Assembly (NCBI GenBank): GCA_963834405.1
Contig: CAWIBX010000007.1
Coordinates: 248,001 to 312,000 of the forward strand
DNA: 64,000 bases
From: Bog-473 sp963834405
GTDB lineage: Bacteria > Actinomycetota > Acidimicrobiia > Acidimicrobiales > RAAP-2
Direction of reading: 5' to 3'
This document shows positions 25,391-33,301 of this stretch, piece by piece (within the stretch, counting starts at the first letter, position 1; every line of letters starts with the position of its first letter). A model generated the notes under the pieces. The model did not search any database, was not told the DNA's origin, and saw only the letters and a list, made by a program, of their open reading frames with translations. The position numbers and the translations under genes were made by a program.

Positions 25391-25942
25391 TTACGCCGGG
25401 GGGAACGGGACCACGTCGCCGTCCTCCTCCAGGAGGCGTTCGTCCACGAGGATCGGCGCCGCCACCGGCATGCGTAGGGCGAGGACGATCCCGTCGGAGG
25501 GACGGCAGTCGACGCGCTCGCGGCCACCCGGGGTCATCAGATCGATCTCGGCGATGTAGTTGCCCGCCTCGCGGCCGACCAGCCGCACCGCGACCACGTC
25601 TATCCGTGCCCTCTGCAACACCAGCATGAACAGTTCGTGCGTCATCGGCCGCCGCGAGGCCAAACGGCGCAGCGCCTGCGCCATGGCCGTGCCCTCGGGG
25701 AGGCCCACGGGGAAGACGAGAGCCCGCATCGGGGGCTCGGTCTCCACGAGCGTGACCGATGGGAACTGCTGGGGCAGCTCGAGCGACACGTCCTCGACGT
25801 CCATGACCCGGAAGGTCGCCGCGGGGACCGCGGCGGGCTCGGGTTCCGGCGTGGCTGCGGCTGTCGGTCCGGCGTGGTCCGCCTCCGCCTCCGAGGGTGC
25901 CTCCGCCTCCGAGGCGGCCTCCCCCGGCCGGACGTCGGTCAA
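25391..25942 (-). CDS. Bifunctional nuclease (DUF151/BFN) domain protein
   Basis: A 183-aa protein with an N-terminal Glu/Ala-rich low-complexity segment (residues 1-45) and a C-terminal BFN domain: LVFPVGLPEGTAMAQALRRL, RPMTHELFMLVLQRARIDVVAVRL (in two pieces), FIAEIDL-like NYIAEIDLMTPGG, VDCRPSDGIVLALRMPVAAPILVDERLL. Family members have reported DNase/RNase activity. I chose TTG at 25942 because it overlaps the rodA stop (TTGA) and has GGAG 6 nt upstream; ATG at 25804 would give only the BFN domain. Confidence 0.8.
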   Translation of the reverse strand: MTDVRPGEAASEAEAPSEAEADHAGPTAAATPEPEPAAVPAATFRVMDVEDVSLELPQQFPSVTLVETEPPMRALVFPVGLPEGTAMAQALRRLASRRPMTHELFMLVLQRARIDVVAVRLVGREAGNYIAEIDLMTPGGRERVDCRPSDGIVLALRMPVAAPILVDERLLEEDGDVVPFPPA

Positions 25943-27090
25943 CGGAATCTCCGGCGGGCGCCGACGCTGAGGGCCAGGCCCACCGCGGCGAAGAAGACCA
26001 GGACGGCAGTGCCCCCGTAGCTCAGGAAGGGCAGCGGAATGCCCGTGATCGGCATGATGCCCATGGTCATGCCGGCGTTCTGGAACGCGCTGAACGCGAT
26101 GAAGGCGAAGAGGCCGGAGCACACCAGGCGGCCGAAGATGTCACGGGCCTTCACGGCGGCCCGCAGCACCCGCCAGGCGATGATCCCGAGGAGGGCCAGG
26201 ACGGCCACGGCGCCCACGAACCCGAGCTGCTCGCCGACGGCGGTGAAGATGAAGTCCGTCTGCTGCTCGGGCACATAACCCAGGTTCGTCTGCGCCCCGT
26301 GGCCGATGCCCGATCCGAACAAGCCGCCCGACCCGATGGCGTTCTCCGCCTGTTGTTTGTTGTAGATGGCGGACTGCACGTAGGGGTTGTTGCTGTGCGA
26401 GCTGGGGTTCAAGAACGCCGTCAGCCGGGCGATCTGGTAGTGGTGCAGCAGTCCGCTGGCGACGGCCACGAGCACCACGAGCGCCGTGCCGACGAGCAGC
26501 ATGACGAGGATCCGGATGGGCAGTCCTGCCACGGCCAGCATCACGAGCAGCACGATGATCATGATCATCGCCGTGCCCAGGTCTGGTTGTGCGAGCACGA
26601 GCAGGATCGGGATGCCCGCCATGATCAGAAGGCGGAAGACGTCGCGCCAGGCCAGGCCGTCCTCGTCGCGGCGCGCGCAATACGTGGCGATGGCCAGGAT
26701 CAACGCGAGGACGGCGAATTCTGAAGGTTGGAGCTGCAGGGGCCCGATGCTGAACCAGCGGGCTGCGCCCTGGGCGCTGCTGCCGACGACGAAGACGCCG
26801 ACCAGCGCCAGCACGATGAGCCAATACGCGAGGTTGGCCAGGGGTTCGAGCCGGCGATAGTCGAACACCGCGAGCGCCACCATGGTGATGAGGCCGAGCA
26901 CCACGAAGAGGCCTTGCTTCTTGAGGAAGGTCTTGGGGTCGTCCCCCGACGCCAAGAGGGTGCCGCGCGTCGCCGTGTAGACCATGACCACGCCGATCGC
27001 CGAAACGATCAAAGTGGCCAGTACGAGCACGAAGTCGAAGGCAGGGACGTGCCGACGGGCGGCAACGCTTGTTCGGGCCAATGTGGTCAT
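25939..27090 (-). CDS. rodA: Rod-shape-determining protein RodA (SEDS)
   Basis: A 383-aa SEDS glycosyltransferase for lateral wall synthesis. About ten transmembrane helices. Motifs: GAARWFSIGPLQLQPSEFAVL, LAQPDLGTAMIMIIVL, SGGLFGSGIGHGAQTNLGYVPEQQTDFIFTAVGEQLGFVGA (the catalytic-loop region, quoted in part) and GIPLPFLSYGGTAVL. Compared with the paralogue at 20366 this is the short canonical RodA. ATG at 27090. It is coupled to the downstream BFN gene and divergent from mscS by 29 bp. Confidence 0.92.
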   Translation of the reverse strand: MTTLARTSVAARRHVPAFDFVLVLATLIVSAIGVVMVYTATRGTLLASGDDPKTFLKKQGLFVVLGLITMVALAVFDYRRLEPLANLAYWLIVLALVGVFVVGSSAQGAARWFSIGPLQLQPSEFAVLALILAIATYCARRDEDGLAWRDVFRLLIMAGIPILLVLAQPDLGTAMIMIIVLLVMLAVAGLPIRILVMLLVGTALVVLVAVASGLLHHYQIARLTAFLNPSSHSNNPYVQSAIYNKQQAENAIGSGGLFGSGIGHGAQTNLGYVPEQQTDFIFTAVGEQLGFVGAVAVLALLGIIAWRVLRAAVKARDIFGRLVCSGLFAFIAFSAFQNAGMTMGIMPITGIPLPFLSYGGTAVLVFFAAVGLALSVGARRRFR

Positions 27091-27119
27091 AGCGGTGATT
27101 CGGGGACACAATATCGGCC

Positions 27120-28046
27120 ATGACCTCGCCCTCCCTGGCGTCCCTCCCTGCCCAGATGGGGGCGGTCGCGGAAGGTGGAGGCTGGCTCTACCACCTGTTG
27201 GTGAAGCTGGGGGTCAGCCCGGACACCGCCTCCACGGTCACCGACCTGATCGTCCGCCCGCTCAGCATCCTCGTGGTCGTGCTGGTCTCGCTGCTGGTGG
27301 CCCGCTATGGCGCCAAGGCGATCCGCCGCACGCTCGACCGGGTCGCCAACCAGGCGGCGCAGCGGTCCGGATCCCAGCGCGCCGGGGCCCGCGTCAACAC
27401 CATGACGGGGCTCGTGGCGAACGTCTGGCGCTTCTTCGTCTTCGTCGTGGCGGCGGCCATCGTCCTCGGCATGTTGGGCATCAACCTGACGCCGCTGCTG
27501 GCCAGTGCCACCATCATCGGAGCCACGCTGGGCTTCGGCGCGCAGCAGATCGTGCGCGACTACTTCTCCGGCGTGCTGATGACGATGGAGGACCAGTTCA
27601 ACGTCGGCGACTCCCTCACGGTGGGCGGCGTGACCGGGGTCGTCGAGGAGGTGACGCTGCGCCTCACCCGCTTCCGCGGCGTCGACGGCACGCTCTACAC
27701 CATCCCGAACGGCGACATCCGCCTCAACGGCAACCTCTCGCGCGGCTGGGCGCGCGCCGTCGTCGACCTCATCCTGCCGGGCGGCGCGGCGGCCGACATC
27801 GACGCGGTCCGCCAGATCGTGGAGGACGCGGCGCGGCGTGTGGCGGCGCGGCCGGAGTTCTCGGGTCGCAGCACGGAGCCTCCGTCGCTCGTAGCCGTGC
27901 GGGATGCGGACGCCGCCACCATGACCGTGCGCGTCATGCTGCACACCGTGCCCTCGCAGCGCGACGCACTCACGACAGCGTTGCGCGAAGAGGCGGTCGT
28001 CGCGTTGGCCCGCGAGGGCAAGTGGCCGGCCGAGGTGGCGAACTAG
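27120..28046 (+). CDS. Small-conductance mechanosensitive channel (MscS family)
   Basis: A 308-aa membrane channel gated by tension. The pore-lining helix and the following beta-domain are clear: LLASATIIGATLGFGAQQIVRDYFSGV (split at ATIIGATLGFGAQQIVRDY), then MTMEDQFNVGDSLTVGGVTGVVEEVTLR and LYTIPNGDIRLNGN. An N-terminal membrane part has two further helices (residues 45-70 and 105-125). The stop TAG is shared with that of the convergent aroE inside a CTAG (overlap 28043-28046). ATG at 27120. Confidence 0.92.
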   Translation: MTSPSLASLPAQMGAVAEGGGWLYHLLVKLGVSPDTASTVTDLIVRPLSILVVVLVSLLVARYGAKAIRRTLDRVANQAAQRSGSQRAGARVNTMTGLVANVWRFFVFVVAAAIVLGMLGINLTPLLASATIIGATLGFGAQQIVRDYFSGVLMTMEDQFNVGDSLTVGGVTGVVEEVTLRLTRFRGVDGTLYTIPNGDIRLNGNLSRGWARAVVDLILPGGAAADIDAVRQIVEDAARRVAARPEFSGRSTEPPSLVAVRDADAATMTVRVMLHTVPSQRDALTTALREEAVVALAREGKWPAEVAN

Positions 28047-28951
28047 TACGCAGCCGGGCTCAGTCGCCGAGCGCGCGCGCCGGCCCGCCACATCGCCTCG
28101 ACGGGCGGCTCCCGGCCGGTCCAGAGCGCGAGTTGTGCCGCGGCCTGGTGGACGAGCATGCCCAGCCCGTCGAGCGGCCGGGCGCCCGCCCGGGCTGCCG
28201 CGGCGAGCCACGCGGTCGGCCGCGGCGCGTAGACCAGGTCCGCCGCCACCTGGCCCTCGTGCAGCCACTCCGGCGGCACCGGCCACTCCCCGATGTCCGC
28301 ACCCGGGACGCCCGCCATGCCGAGCGGCGTGGCGTTGACCACGAGGTCTGCCGCCCCCGCGACCTGGGCGAACGCGCCCGAGTCCGGGCCCGCCGCACCT
28401 CCAACAACGACCCCTGCGGCACCCGCCAGCGCGGCCGCGGGCACCGCCCGCTCGGGCGTCCGGTTCCACACGGCCACTTCGGAGGCCCCGGCCTGCGCCA
28501 GTGCCAGCACGACCGCGCGGGCGGCGCCCCCCGCGCCCACCACGAGGCAGCGTCGGCCCGCGGGGTCGAAGCCGACCCCGCGCGCCAGCGACGCGACGAA
28601 GCCTTCGCCGTCGGTGTTCGTCCCGGAGAGGTGGCCCTCCCGGTTCGTCACGCAGTTCACCGCGTCCAGGCGGCGCGCCACGTCGCTGCACTCGTCCACC
28701 AGCGCGGCCACGTCGGCCTTGTGGGGCATGGTGACCGAGAGACCCGTGACGCCCGCCCGGCGCATGTCGTCGAGCGCCTCGCCCGCCCGCCCGAGCGGGA
28801 TTTCGAAGGCGAAAGAACGCCACGTCCCGCGCAGGCCGAGGGCGGCGAACGCGGCGTTGTGCAACACCGGCGAGAGCGAATGCGCGACGGGACTCCCGAT
28901 CACCCCGACCAGCGTCGTGCCGGACCCGGTCTGGGCCCGGGCTTCTCGCAT
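28043..28951 (-). CDS. aroE: Shikimate dehydrogenase AroE
   Basis: NADPH-dependent reduction of 3-dehydroshikimate to shikimate (302 aa). Motifs: VIGSPVAHSLSPVLHNAAF at the substrate site, SVTMPHKADVAAL with the catalytic Lys, NTDGEGF with the catalytic Asp, the cofactor loop VVGAGGAARAV followed by WNRTPERA (the NRT motif for NADP), and LGMLVHQAAAQLALWTG. ATG at 28951 gives the usual N-terminus. Last gene of the alaS-ruvX-mltG-aroE run, 46 bp after mltG. Its stop codon overlaps that of mscS. Confidence 0.95.
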   Translation of the reverse strand: MREARAQTGSGTTLVGVIGSPVAHSLSPVLHNAAFAALGLRGTWRSFAFEIPLGRAGEALDDMRRAGVTGLSVTMPHKADVAALVDECSDVARRLDAVNCVTNREGHLSGTNTDGEGFVASLARGVGFDPAGRRCLVVGAGGAARAVVLALAQAGASEVAVWNRTPERAVPAAALAGAAGVVVGGAAGPDSGAFAQVAGAADLVVNATPLGMAGVPGADIGEWPVPPEWLHEGQVAADLVYAPRPTAWLAAAARAGARPLDGLGMLVHQAAAQLALWTGREPPVEAMWRAGARARRLSPAAY

Positions 28952-28997
28952 GGTCCGCGGCGCCCGGGCCTGCGGGGTCCCCGGCGGACCCGGATGC

Positions 28998-30152
28998 TCA
29001 GGGGAGGCCACGGGACTTGGCCAGCTGCTCGTTGGCCAACTGTTCGGCGTAGGTGTCGGAAAAGGCGAGGGTGCCGTCTTTCGACACGAGGACGAAGTAG
29101 AGCCAGGCGCCCGGCGGCGGGTGTACGGCAGCCGACAGGGCATCGGTCGAGGGCATGCAGATGGGCGTCGGCGTCAGGCCGGCGTTGAGGTACGTGTTGT
29201 ACGGCGACTTGATCTGTTCGTCTTGCGCCGTCACCGGGCCCCCGTCCTGCCCGAGGGCGTAGAGCACGGTCGAGTCCATGTCGAGCGTGATGCCCTGCGC
29301 CAGGCGGTTGTAGATCACCCGGGCGACGTCGGGCATGTTCTTCGGGTAGTAGCCCTCCTTCTCCACGATCGACGCCACGGTGATGACCTGGTAGGGCGTC
29401 ATCCCCAGCGCCGCCGCCGAGGCCGTGCTCAGTCCCACCGCCGTGGCCTGGCTGTCGAAGCGCGTCACCATCTTCTGCAAGATGCTCAGGTCCGGCTCAC
29501 CGGGCAGCACGAGGTAATTGCCGGTGCCCAGCATGCCTTCCAGATTGTTGGAGCCCGGCGGCGAGAAGACGGAGTGCACGGCGCCGCTCGAGGCGGTCTT
29601 CTGGAACCCGCCGGGCGCGTGCCCGGGCAGGCTGTCGACCTGGGCCGCCACCTCGGCCAGCGTGAAGCCGGGCCGCACGTCGATCGCGAAGATGTTGGGC
29701 CCGGCGGCGAACTGGGCCCGCACGTCCGCGAAGGACATGTTCTCGTGCAGCGCGTAGCTGCCCGGCAGGACGCTCGGCGTGCCGTGGAAGATGGTCGAGA
29801 ACCGGAAGGCCAGCGAACTGCCGATCACGTGGTGGGCGCTCAGCGACGAGAGGATGGCGTCGAACGACTCGCCCTCGTTGACCGTCACCACCACCTGCGG
29901 GCCCTCGGGACCCAGCGCGGCCGACTCGAGCTCGTACCAGAGCGTGAACGCGAGGAGGAGAACGAGCAGGCCGCCGCCGACGAGGGCGACGATCCGGCGC
30001 CGGCGGCGGACCCGGGCCGCCCGCGCGGTCCGGCGGCTCTCCCGGGTCTCTTCGTCCTCCGGCGCACCCTCGTCGGGCTCGTCGTGGAGCGGCCGTCGCT
30101 CCGGCGGCTCGGACGGGTCCGACGGCTCGGACGGGTCGTAGGGCCCGGTCAC
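28998..30152 (-). CDS. mltG: Endolytic murein transglycosylase MltG (YceG-like)
   Basis: A 384-aa inner-membrane enzyme cleaving nascent glycan strands. A disordered, charged N-terminus (residues 1-50), one transmembrane helix at about 53-73, a LysM-like part (VTVNEGESFDAILSSL), then the YceG catalytic domain: TVASIVEKEGYYP with the catalytic Glu, VARVIYNRLAQGITLDMDSTVLYALG (in pieces), SPYNTYLNAGLTPTPICMPS. GTG at 30152 lies next to the ruvX stop (30154). It stands in the usual actinobacterial order with ruvX and aroE. Confidence 0.94.
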   Translation of the reverse strand: MTGPYDPSEPSDPSEPPERRPLHDEPDEGAPEDEETRESRRTARAARVRRRRRIVALVGGGLLVLLLAFTLWYELESAALGPEGPQVVVTVNEGESFDAILSSLSAHHVIGSSLAFRFSTIFHGTPSVLPGSYALHENMSFADVRAQFAAGPNIFAIDVRPGFTLAEVAAQVDSLPGHAPGGFQKTASSGAVHSVFSPPGSNNLEGMLGTGNYLVLPGEPDLSILQKMVTRFDSQATAVGLSTASAAALGMTPYQVITVASIVEKEGYYPKNMPDVARVIYNRLAQGITLDMDSTVLYALGQDGGPVTAQDEQIKSPYNTYLNAGLTPTPICMPSTDALSAAVHPPPGAWLYFVLVSKDGTLAFSDTYAEQLANEQLAKSRGLP

Positions 30153-30153
30153 G

Positions 30154-30624
30154 TCACGCCGTCCGGTCCAGCCACGACTGCAGCAGCACCATGGCGGCGG
30201 CGCTGTCGACGACGGCGCGGGAGGACTTGTCGGTGCGGCCCGCCGCCCGCAGGTTGCGCTGCGCCTCCACCGTGGTCAGCCGCTCGTCGGCGGTCTCCAC
30301 GGCGATCCCGAGCGGTTCGAGCGCGGCCCGCAGTGACGCCGCCTCGTCCAGTGCGGCCCGGGCCGCCCGGCCCCGCTCCCCCGACAGGCTGAGGGGCACG
30401 CCCACGACGACTGTCGAGGCCTCGGTCTCGCGCACGGCCTCCATCACGGCCGCCCGGTCCCGCGCCGCGTCGCCGCTGCGCTCAATCGTCCCCCACGGGC
30501 TCGCCAGGGTCCGCCCGCTGTCGCTGTAGGCCACGCCGATGCGCCGGGCCCCCAGGTCGAGCGCCGCCACCCGGCCGCGGCCGCGCCCGTCCGCGGGCTC
30601 ACGCCCGTGCTCCTCGTCCGTCAC
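30154..30624 (-). CDS. ruvX: Putative pre-16S rRNA nuclease / Holliday junction resolvase-like YqgF
   Basis: A 156-aa RNase H-fold protein. Motifs: VAALDLGARRIGVAYSD with the first catalytic Asp, VVVGVPLSLSGERG, DERLTTVEAQRNL with the Glu, and SRAVVDSAAAMVLLQSWLD with the final Asp. In E. coli the homologue processes the 5' end of 16S rRNA; the resolvase role is by analogy. Slightly longer N-terminus than usual. GTG at 30624 overlaps the alaS stop (GTGA). Confidence 0.93.
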   Translation of the reverse strand: MTDEEHGREPADGRGRGRVAALDLGARRIGVAYSDSGRTLASPWGTIERSGDAARDRAAVMEAVRETEASTVVVGVPLSLSGERGRAARAALDEAASLRAALEPLGIAVETADERLTTVEAQRNLRAAGRTDKSSRAVVDSAAAMVLLQSWLDRTA

Positions 30625-33230
30625 GCCGACAGCAGTCGCTCCGCCTCGGCCAGCGCCGCGCCGATCTGCGAGGGGTCATTGCCGCCGGCCTGCGCCACCT
30701 CCGGCGAGCCGCCCCCGCCGCCGCCCACCATCTTCCCGAGCGCCTTGACCAGCTCGACCGCGTCCGGCGAGCCGCCGGTCGCGGCCGCGATCGCCACCTT
30801 GGAGCCGTCCGGCGAGCCGCCGAGGACGACGGCGCGCACCCCGTCGTGGCGCAGGACGGCCTGGGCCAGGTTCTGCAGCGCCTTGGAGTCGACCTGGTCG
30901 CGCCGTGCCACCACGAGGCCGCCCGACGCGGCCGCCCCCGCGGCCAGCGTGGAGGCCTCCGCCTCGCTCGACTGCTGGCGCAACGACGCCAGTTCCTTCT
31001 CCGCGTCACGCTGGCGCTCCATCAGCCGCTCGATCGCCGCCGCCAGCTCCTCGGGCTCCGTCCGCAGCAGCGCGGACGCCTCACGCACCAGCTCTTCGCG
31101 CTCCTTGGCCCGCTGCAACGAGACCTTGCCGGTCACGGCGAACACCCGGCGTGTGTTCGATCCGATGGAGCCCTCCGACAGCAGCGTGATCGGCCCGATC
31201 TGGCCCAGCGAGTCGACGTGCGTCCCGCCGCAGAACTCCAACGATGCGGGGCCCGCCTGCACCACGCGCACCGACTCGCCGTACTTGTCGCCGAAGAAGG
31301 CGATGGCGCCCATCTTCTCGGCATCCTGGCGCGACGTCTCGGTGGTCTCCACGTCGACGTCGGTGAGGACGGCGTCGTTCGCCAGCTCGAACACCGCATC
31401 GAGCTCGTCGCGCGTCGGCTGGGCGTGATGCGAGAAGTCGAACCGTAGATACTCCGGCCCCACCAGCGACCCCTGCTGGCGCACGTGCTCGCCCAGCACC
31501 GCCCGCAGAGCCGAGTGCAGCAGGTGCGTCGCAGTGTGGTTGCGCCGGATCGCCTCCCGGCGCTCCCCGTCGATCGTCGCCAGCGCGTCCTGCCCCGCCG
31601 TCATGTCGCCGCTCAGGCGCGCCTTGTGCGCCACCAGTCCCGGCACCGCGTACTGGGTGTCGTAGACGTCGGCGATGCCCGATTCGGTCACGATGGTGCC
31701 GGTGTCGCCGATCTGGCCGCCCTGCTCGGCGTAGAAGGGCGTCCGGTCCAGGAACACCTCCACCGTGCGCCCGGCCGTCGCCTCGCCGCTCCCGCCGCTG
31801 GCGCTGTCCCGGTGGTCGCCCGACCCCTCCAGCACGGCGACGATGCGGGCGGGCACCTCGTAGTTCTGGAGGCCCCGGCCGACGAACGCGGTGGCACCCT
31901 CGGCCTCGAGCAGTGCCCGGTAGGCGCTCTCGTCGCCCGCCCGCGACGTCTTCGCCGCGGCACGCGCCCGCTCGCGCTGTTCGGCCATGGCCGCATCGAA
32001 GCCGGACCGGTCCACCTCCACGCCGGCCTCGCGTGCGAGCTCCTCGGTCAGTTCGACCGGGAAGCCGTGCGTGTCGTGCAGGGTGAAGGCCACGTCGCCC
32101 GGCAGCACCTTCTCGCCGGTGGCGAACGCCTCTTCCAACCGGCTCAGCCCCGCCCGCAGCGTGCGGTCGAACCCGGCCTCTTCGCGGGCCACGACGTTGA
32201 CGATGAGGTCGTGCTGGGTGCGCAGGTTGGGGTAGGCCTCGCCCAGCACCTCGGCCGCCGCCTGCACCAGCGTGGGCCCTATCGGCTTGTCGCAGCCGAT
32301 CCGCCGCGCCGCCATCACGGCGCGCCGCACCACCCGGCGCAGCACGTAGCCTCGTCCCTCGTTGGCCGGCAGCACGCCGTCGGCCACGAGCATGGACATG
32401 GCGCGGCCGTGGTCGGACAGCACCCGCAGCGCGACGTCCGTCTTCTCGTCGGTCCCGTAGGCCGTGCCGAGGACGGAGGCCGCCGCGTCGATGATCGGCA
32501 GAAACAGGTCGGTGTCGAACATGGAATCGTGCCCCTGCAGGACGGGCAGGATCCGTTCGAGGCCCGCCCCCGTGTCGATGTTCTTGCGCGGCAGCTCGGT
32601 GAGGACGCCGTCGGCGTCGCGGTTGTACTGCATGAAGACGAGGTTCCACATCTCGACGAAGCGCTCGCTGCCGCCGTGCTTGGGCCCGCCGTCGTGCCCG
32701 TATTCCTCGCCTTTGTCGATGAAGATCTCCGAGTCGGGGCCGCAGGGACCGGTGTCGCCCATGGCCCAGAAGTTGTCCTCGTCGCCCATGCGCTGGATGC
32801 GCTGGGGCGGCACGCCGATCTGGTCGATCCAGATCTGCTCGGCCTCGTCGTCGCTCTCGTGCACGGTGATCCAGAGGCGGTCGCCATCGAGCCCGAAGAC
32901 CTCGGTGAGCAGCTCCCAGGCCATCGGGATGGCCTGGTCCTTGAAGTAGTCGCCGAAGCTGAAGTTGCCCAGCATCTCGAAGAAGGTGCAGTGGTACGTG
33001 TCGGTGCCGATGATGTCGATGTCCGGCGTCCGGAAGCACTTCTGAATGGACGTGGCCCGGGGCCAGGGCGCCGGCTCCTGGCCGAGGAAGTACGGCTTGA
33101 AGGGCACCATGCCCGCGATCGTGAAGAGGACCGAAGGGTCGTGCGGGATGAGGCTGGCTGACGGGACGACGGTGTGGCCGCGTTCTGCGAAGAAACGCGT
33201 GAACGCCGCCCTCAATCCGTTGGCGTCCAT
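30621..33230 (-). CDS. alaS: Alanyl-tRNA synthetase
   Basis: Charges tRNA-Ala; 869 aa, full-length. Catalytic core: FLFFAERGHTVVPS-like FTRFFAERGHTVVPSASL, KCFRTPDIDIIGTDTYHCTF, FFEMLGNFSFGDYFK. Editing domain: HTATHLLHSALRAVLG and FCGGTHVDSLGQIG with the zinc-binding Cys/His. C-Ala domain with a Gly-rich GGGGGGSPEVAQAGG at the end. ATG at 33230 has TAAGCT 6 nt upstream, which suggests leaderless transcription. First gene of the alaS-ruvX-mltG-aroE unit. Confidence 0.97.
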   Translation of the reverse strand: MDANGLRAAFTRFFAERGHTVVPSASLIPHDPSVLFTIAGMVPFKPYFLGQEPAPWPRATSIQKCFRTPDIDIIGTDTYHCTFFEMLGNFSFGDYFKDQAIPMAWELLTEVFGLDGDRLWITVHESDDEAEQIWIDQIGVPPQRIQRMGDEDNFWAMGDTGPCGPDSEIFIDKGEEYGHDGGPKHGGSERFVEMWNLVFMQYNRDADGVLTELPRKNIDTGAGLERILPVLQGHDSMFDTDLFLPIIDAAASVLGTAYGTDEKTDVALRVLSDHGRAMSMLVADGVLPANEGRGYVLRRVVRRAVMAARRIGCDKPIGPTLVQAAAEVLGEAYPNLRTQHDLIVNVVAREEAGFDRTLRAGLSRLEEAFATGEKVLPGDVAFTLHDTHGFPVELTEELAREAGVEVDRSGFDAAMAEQRERARAAAKTSRAGDESAYRALLEAEGATAFVGRGLQNYEVPARIVAVLEGSGDHRDSASGGSGEATAGRTVEVFLDRTPFYAEQGGQIGDTGTIVTESGIADVYDTQYAVPGLVAHKARLSGDMTAGQDALATIDGERREAIRRNHTATHLLHSALRAVLGEHVRQQGSLVGPEYLRFDFSHHAQPTRDELDAVFELANDAVLTDVDVETTETSRQDAEKMGAIAFFGDKYGESVRVVQAGPASLEFCGGTHVDSLGQIGPITLLSEGSIGSNTRRVFAVTGKVSLQRAKEREELVREASALLRTEPEELAAAIERLMERQRDAEKELASLRQQSSEAEASTLAAGAAASGGLVVARRDQVDSKALQNLAQAVLRHDGVRAVVLGGSPDGSKVAIAAATGGSPDAVELVKALGKMVGGGGGGSPEVAQAGGNDPSQIGAALAEAERLLSA

Positions 33231-33236
33231 CGCCCC

Positions 33237-33242
33237 AGCTTA
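33237..33242 (-). promoter_or_regulatory. Candidate -10 element of alaS
   Basis: TAAGCT on the minus strand, 6 nt before the alaS ATG. Matches the TANNNT pattern seen before hisD, rel, ruvC and others in this window. Confidence 0.4.
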
Positions 33243-33301
33243 CCGGGCTGAAATGCGAGGCCGGAGGCGGTGCGAGGGCGCTTGAGGCGGGCCGAGGCTG
33301 G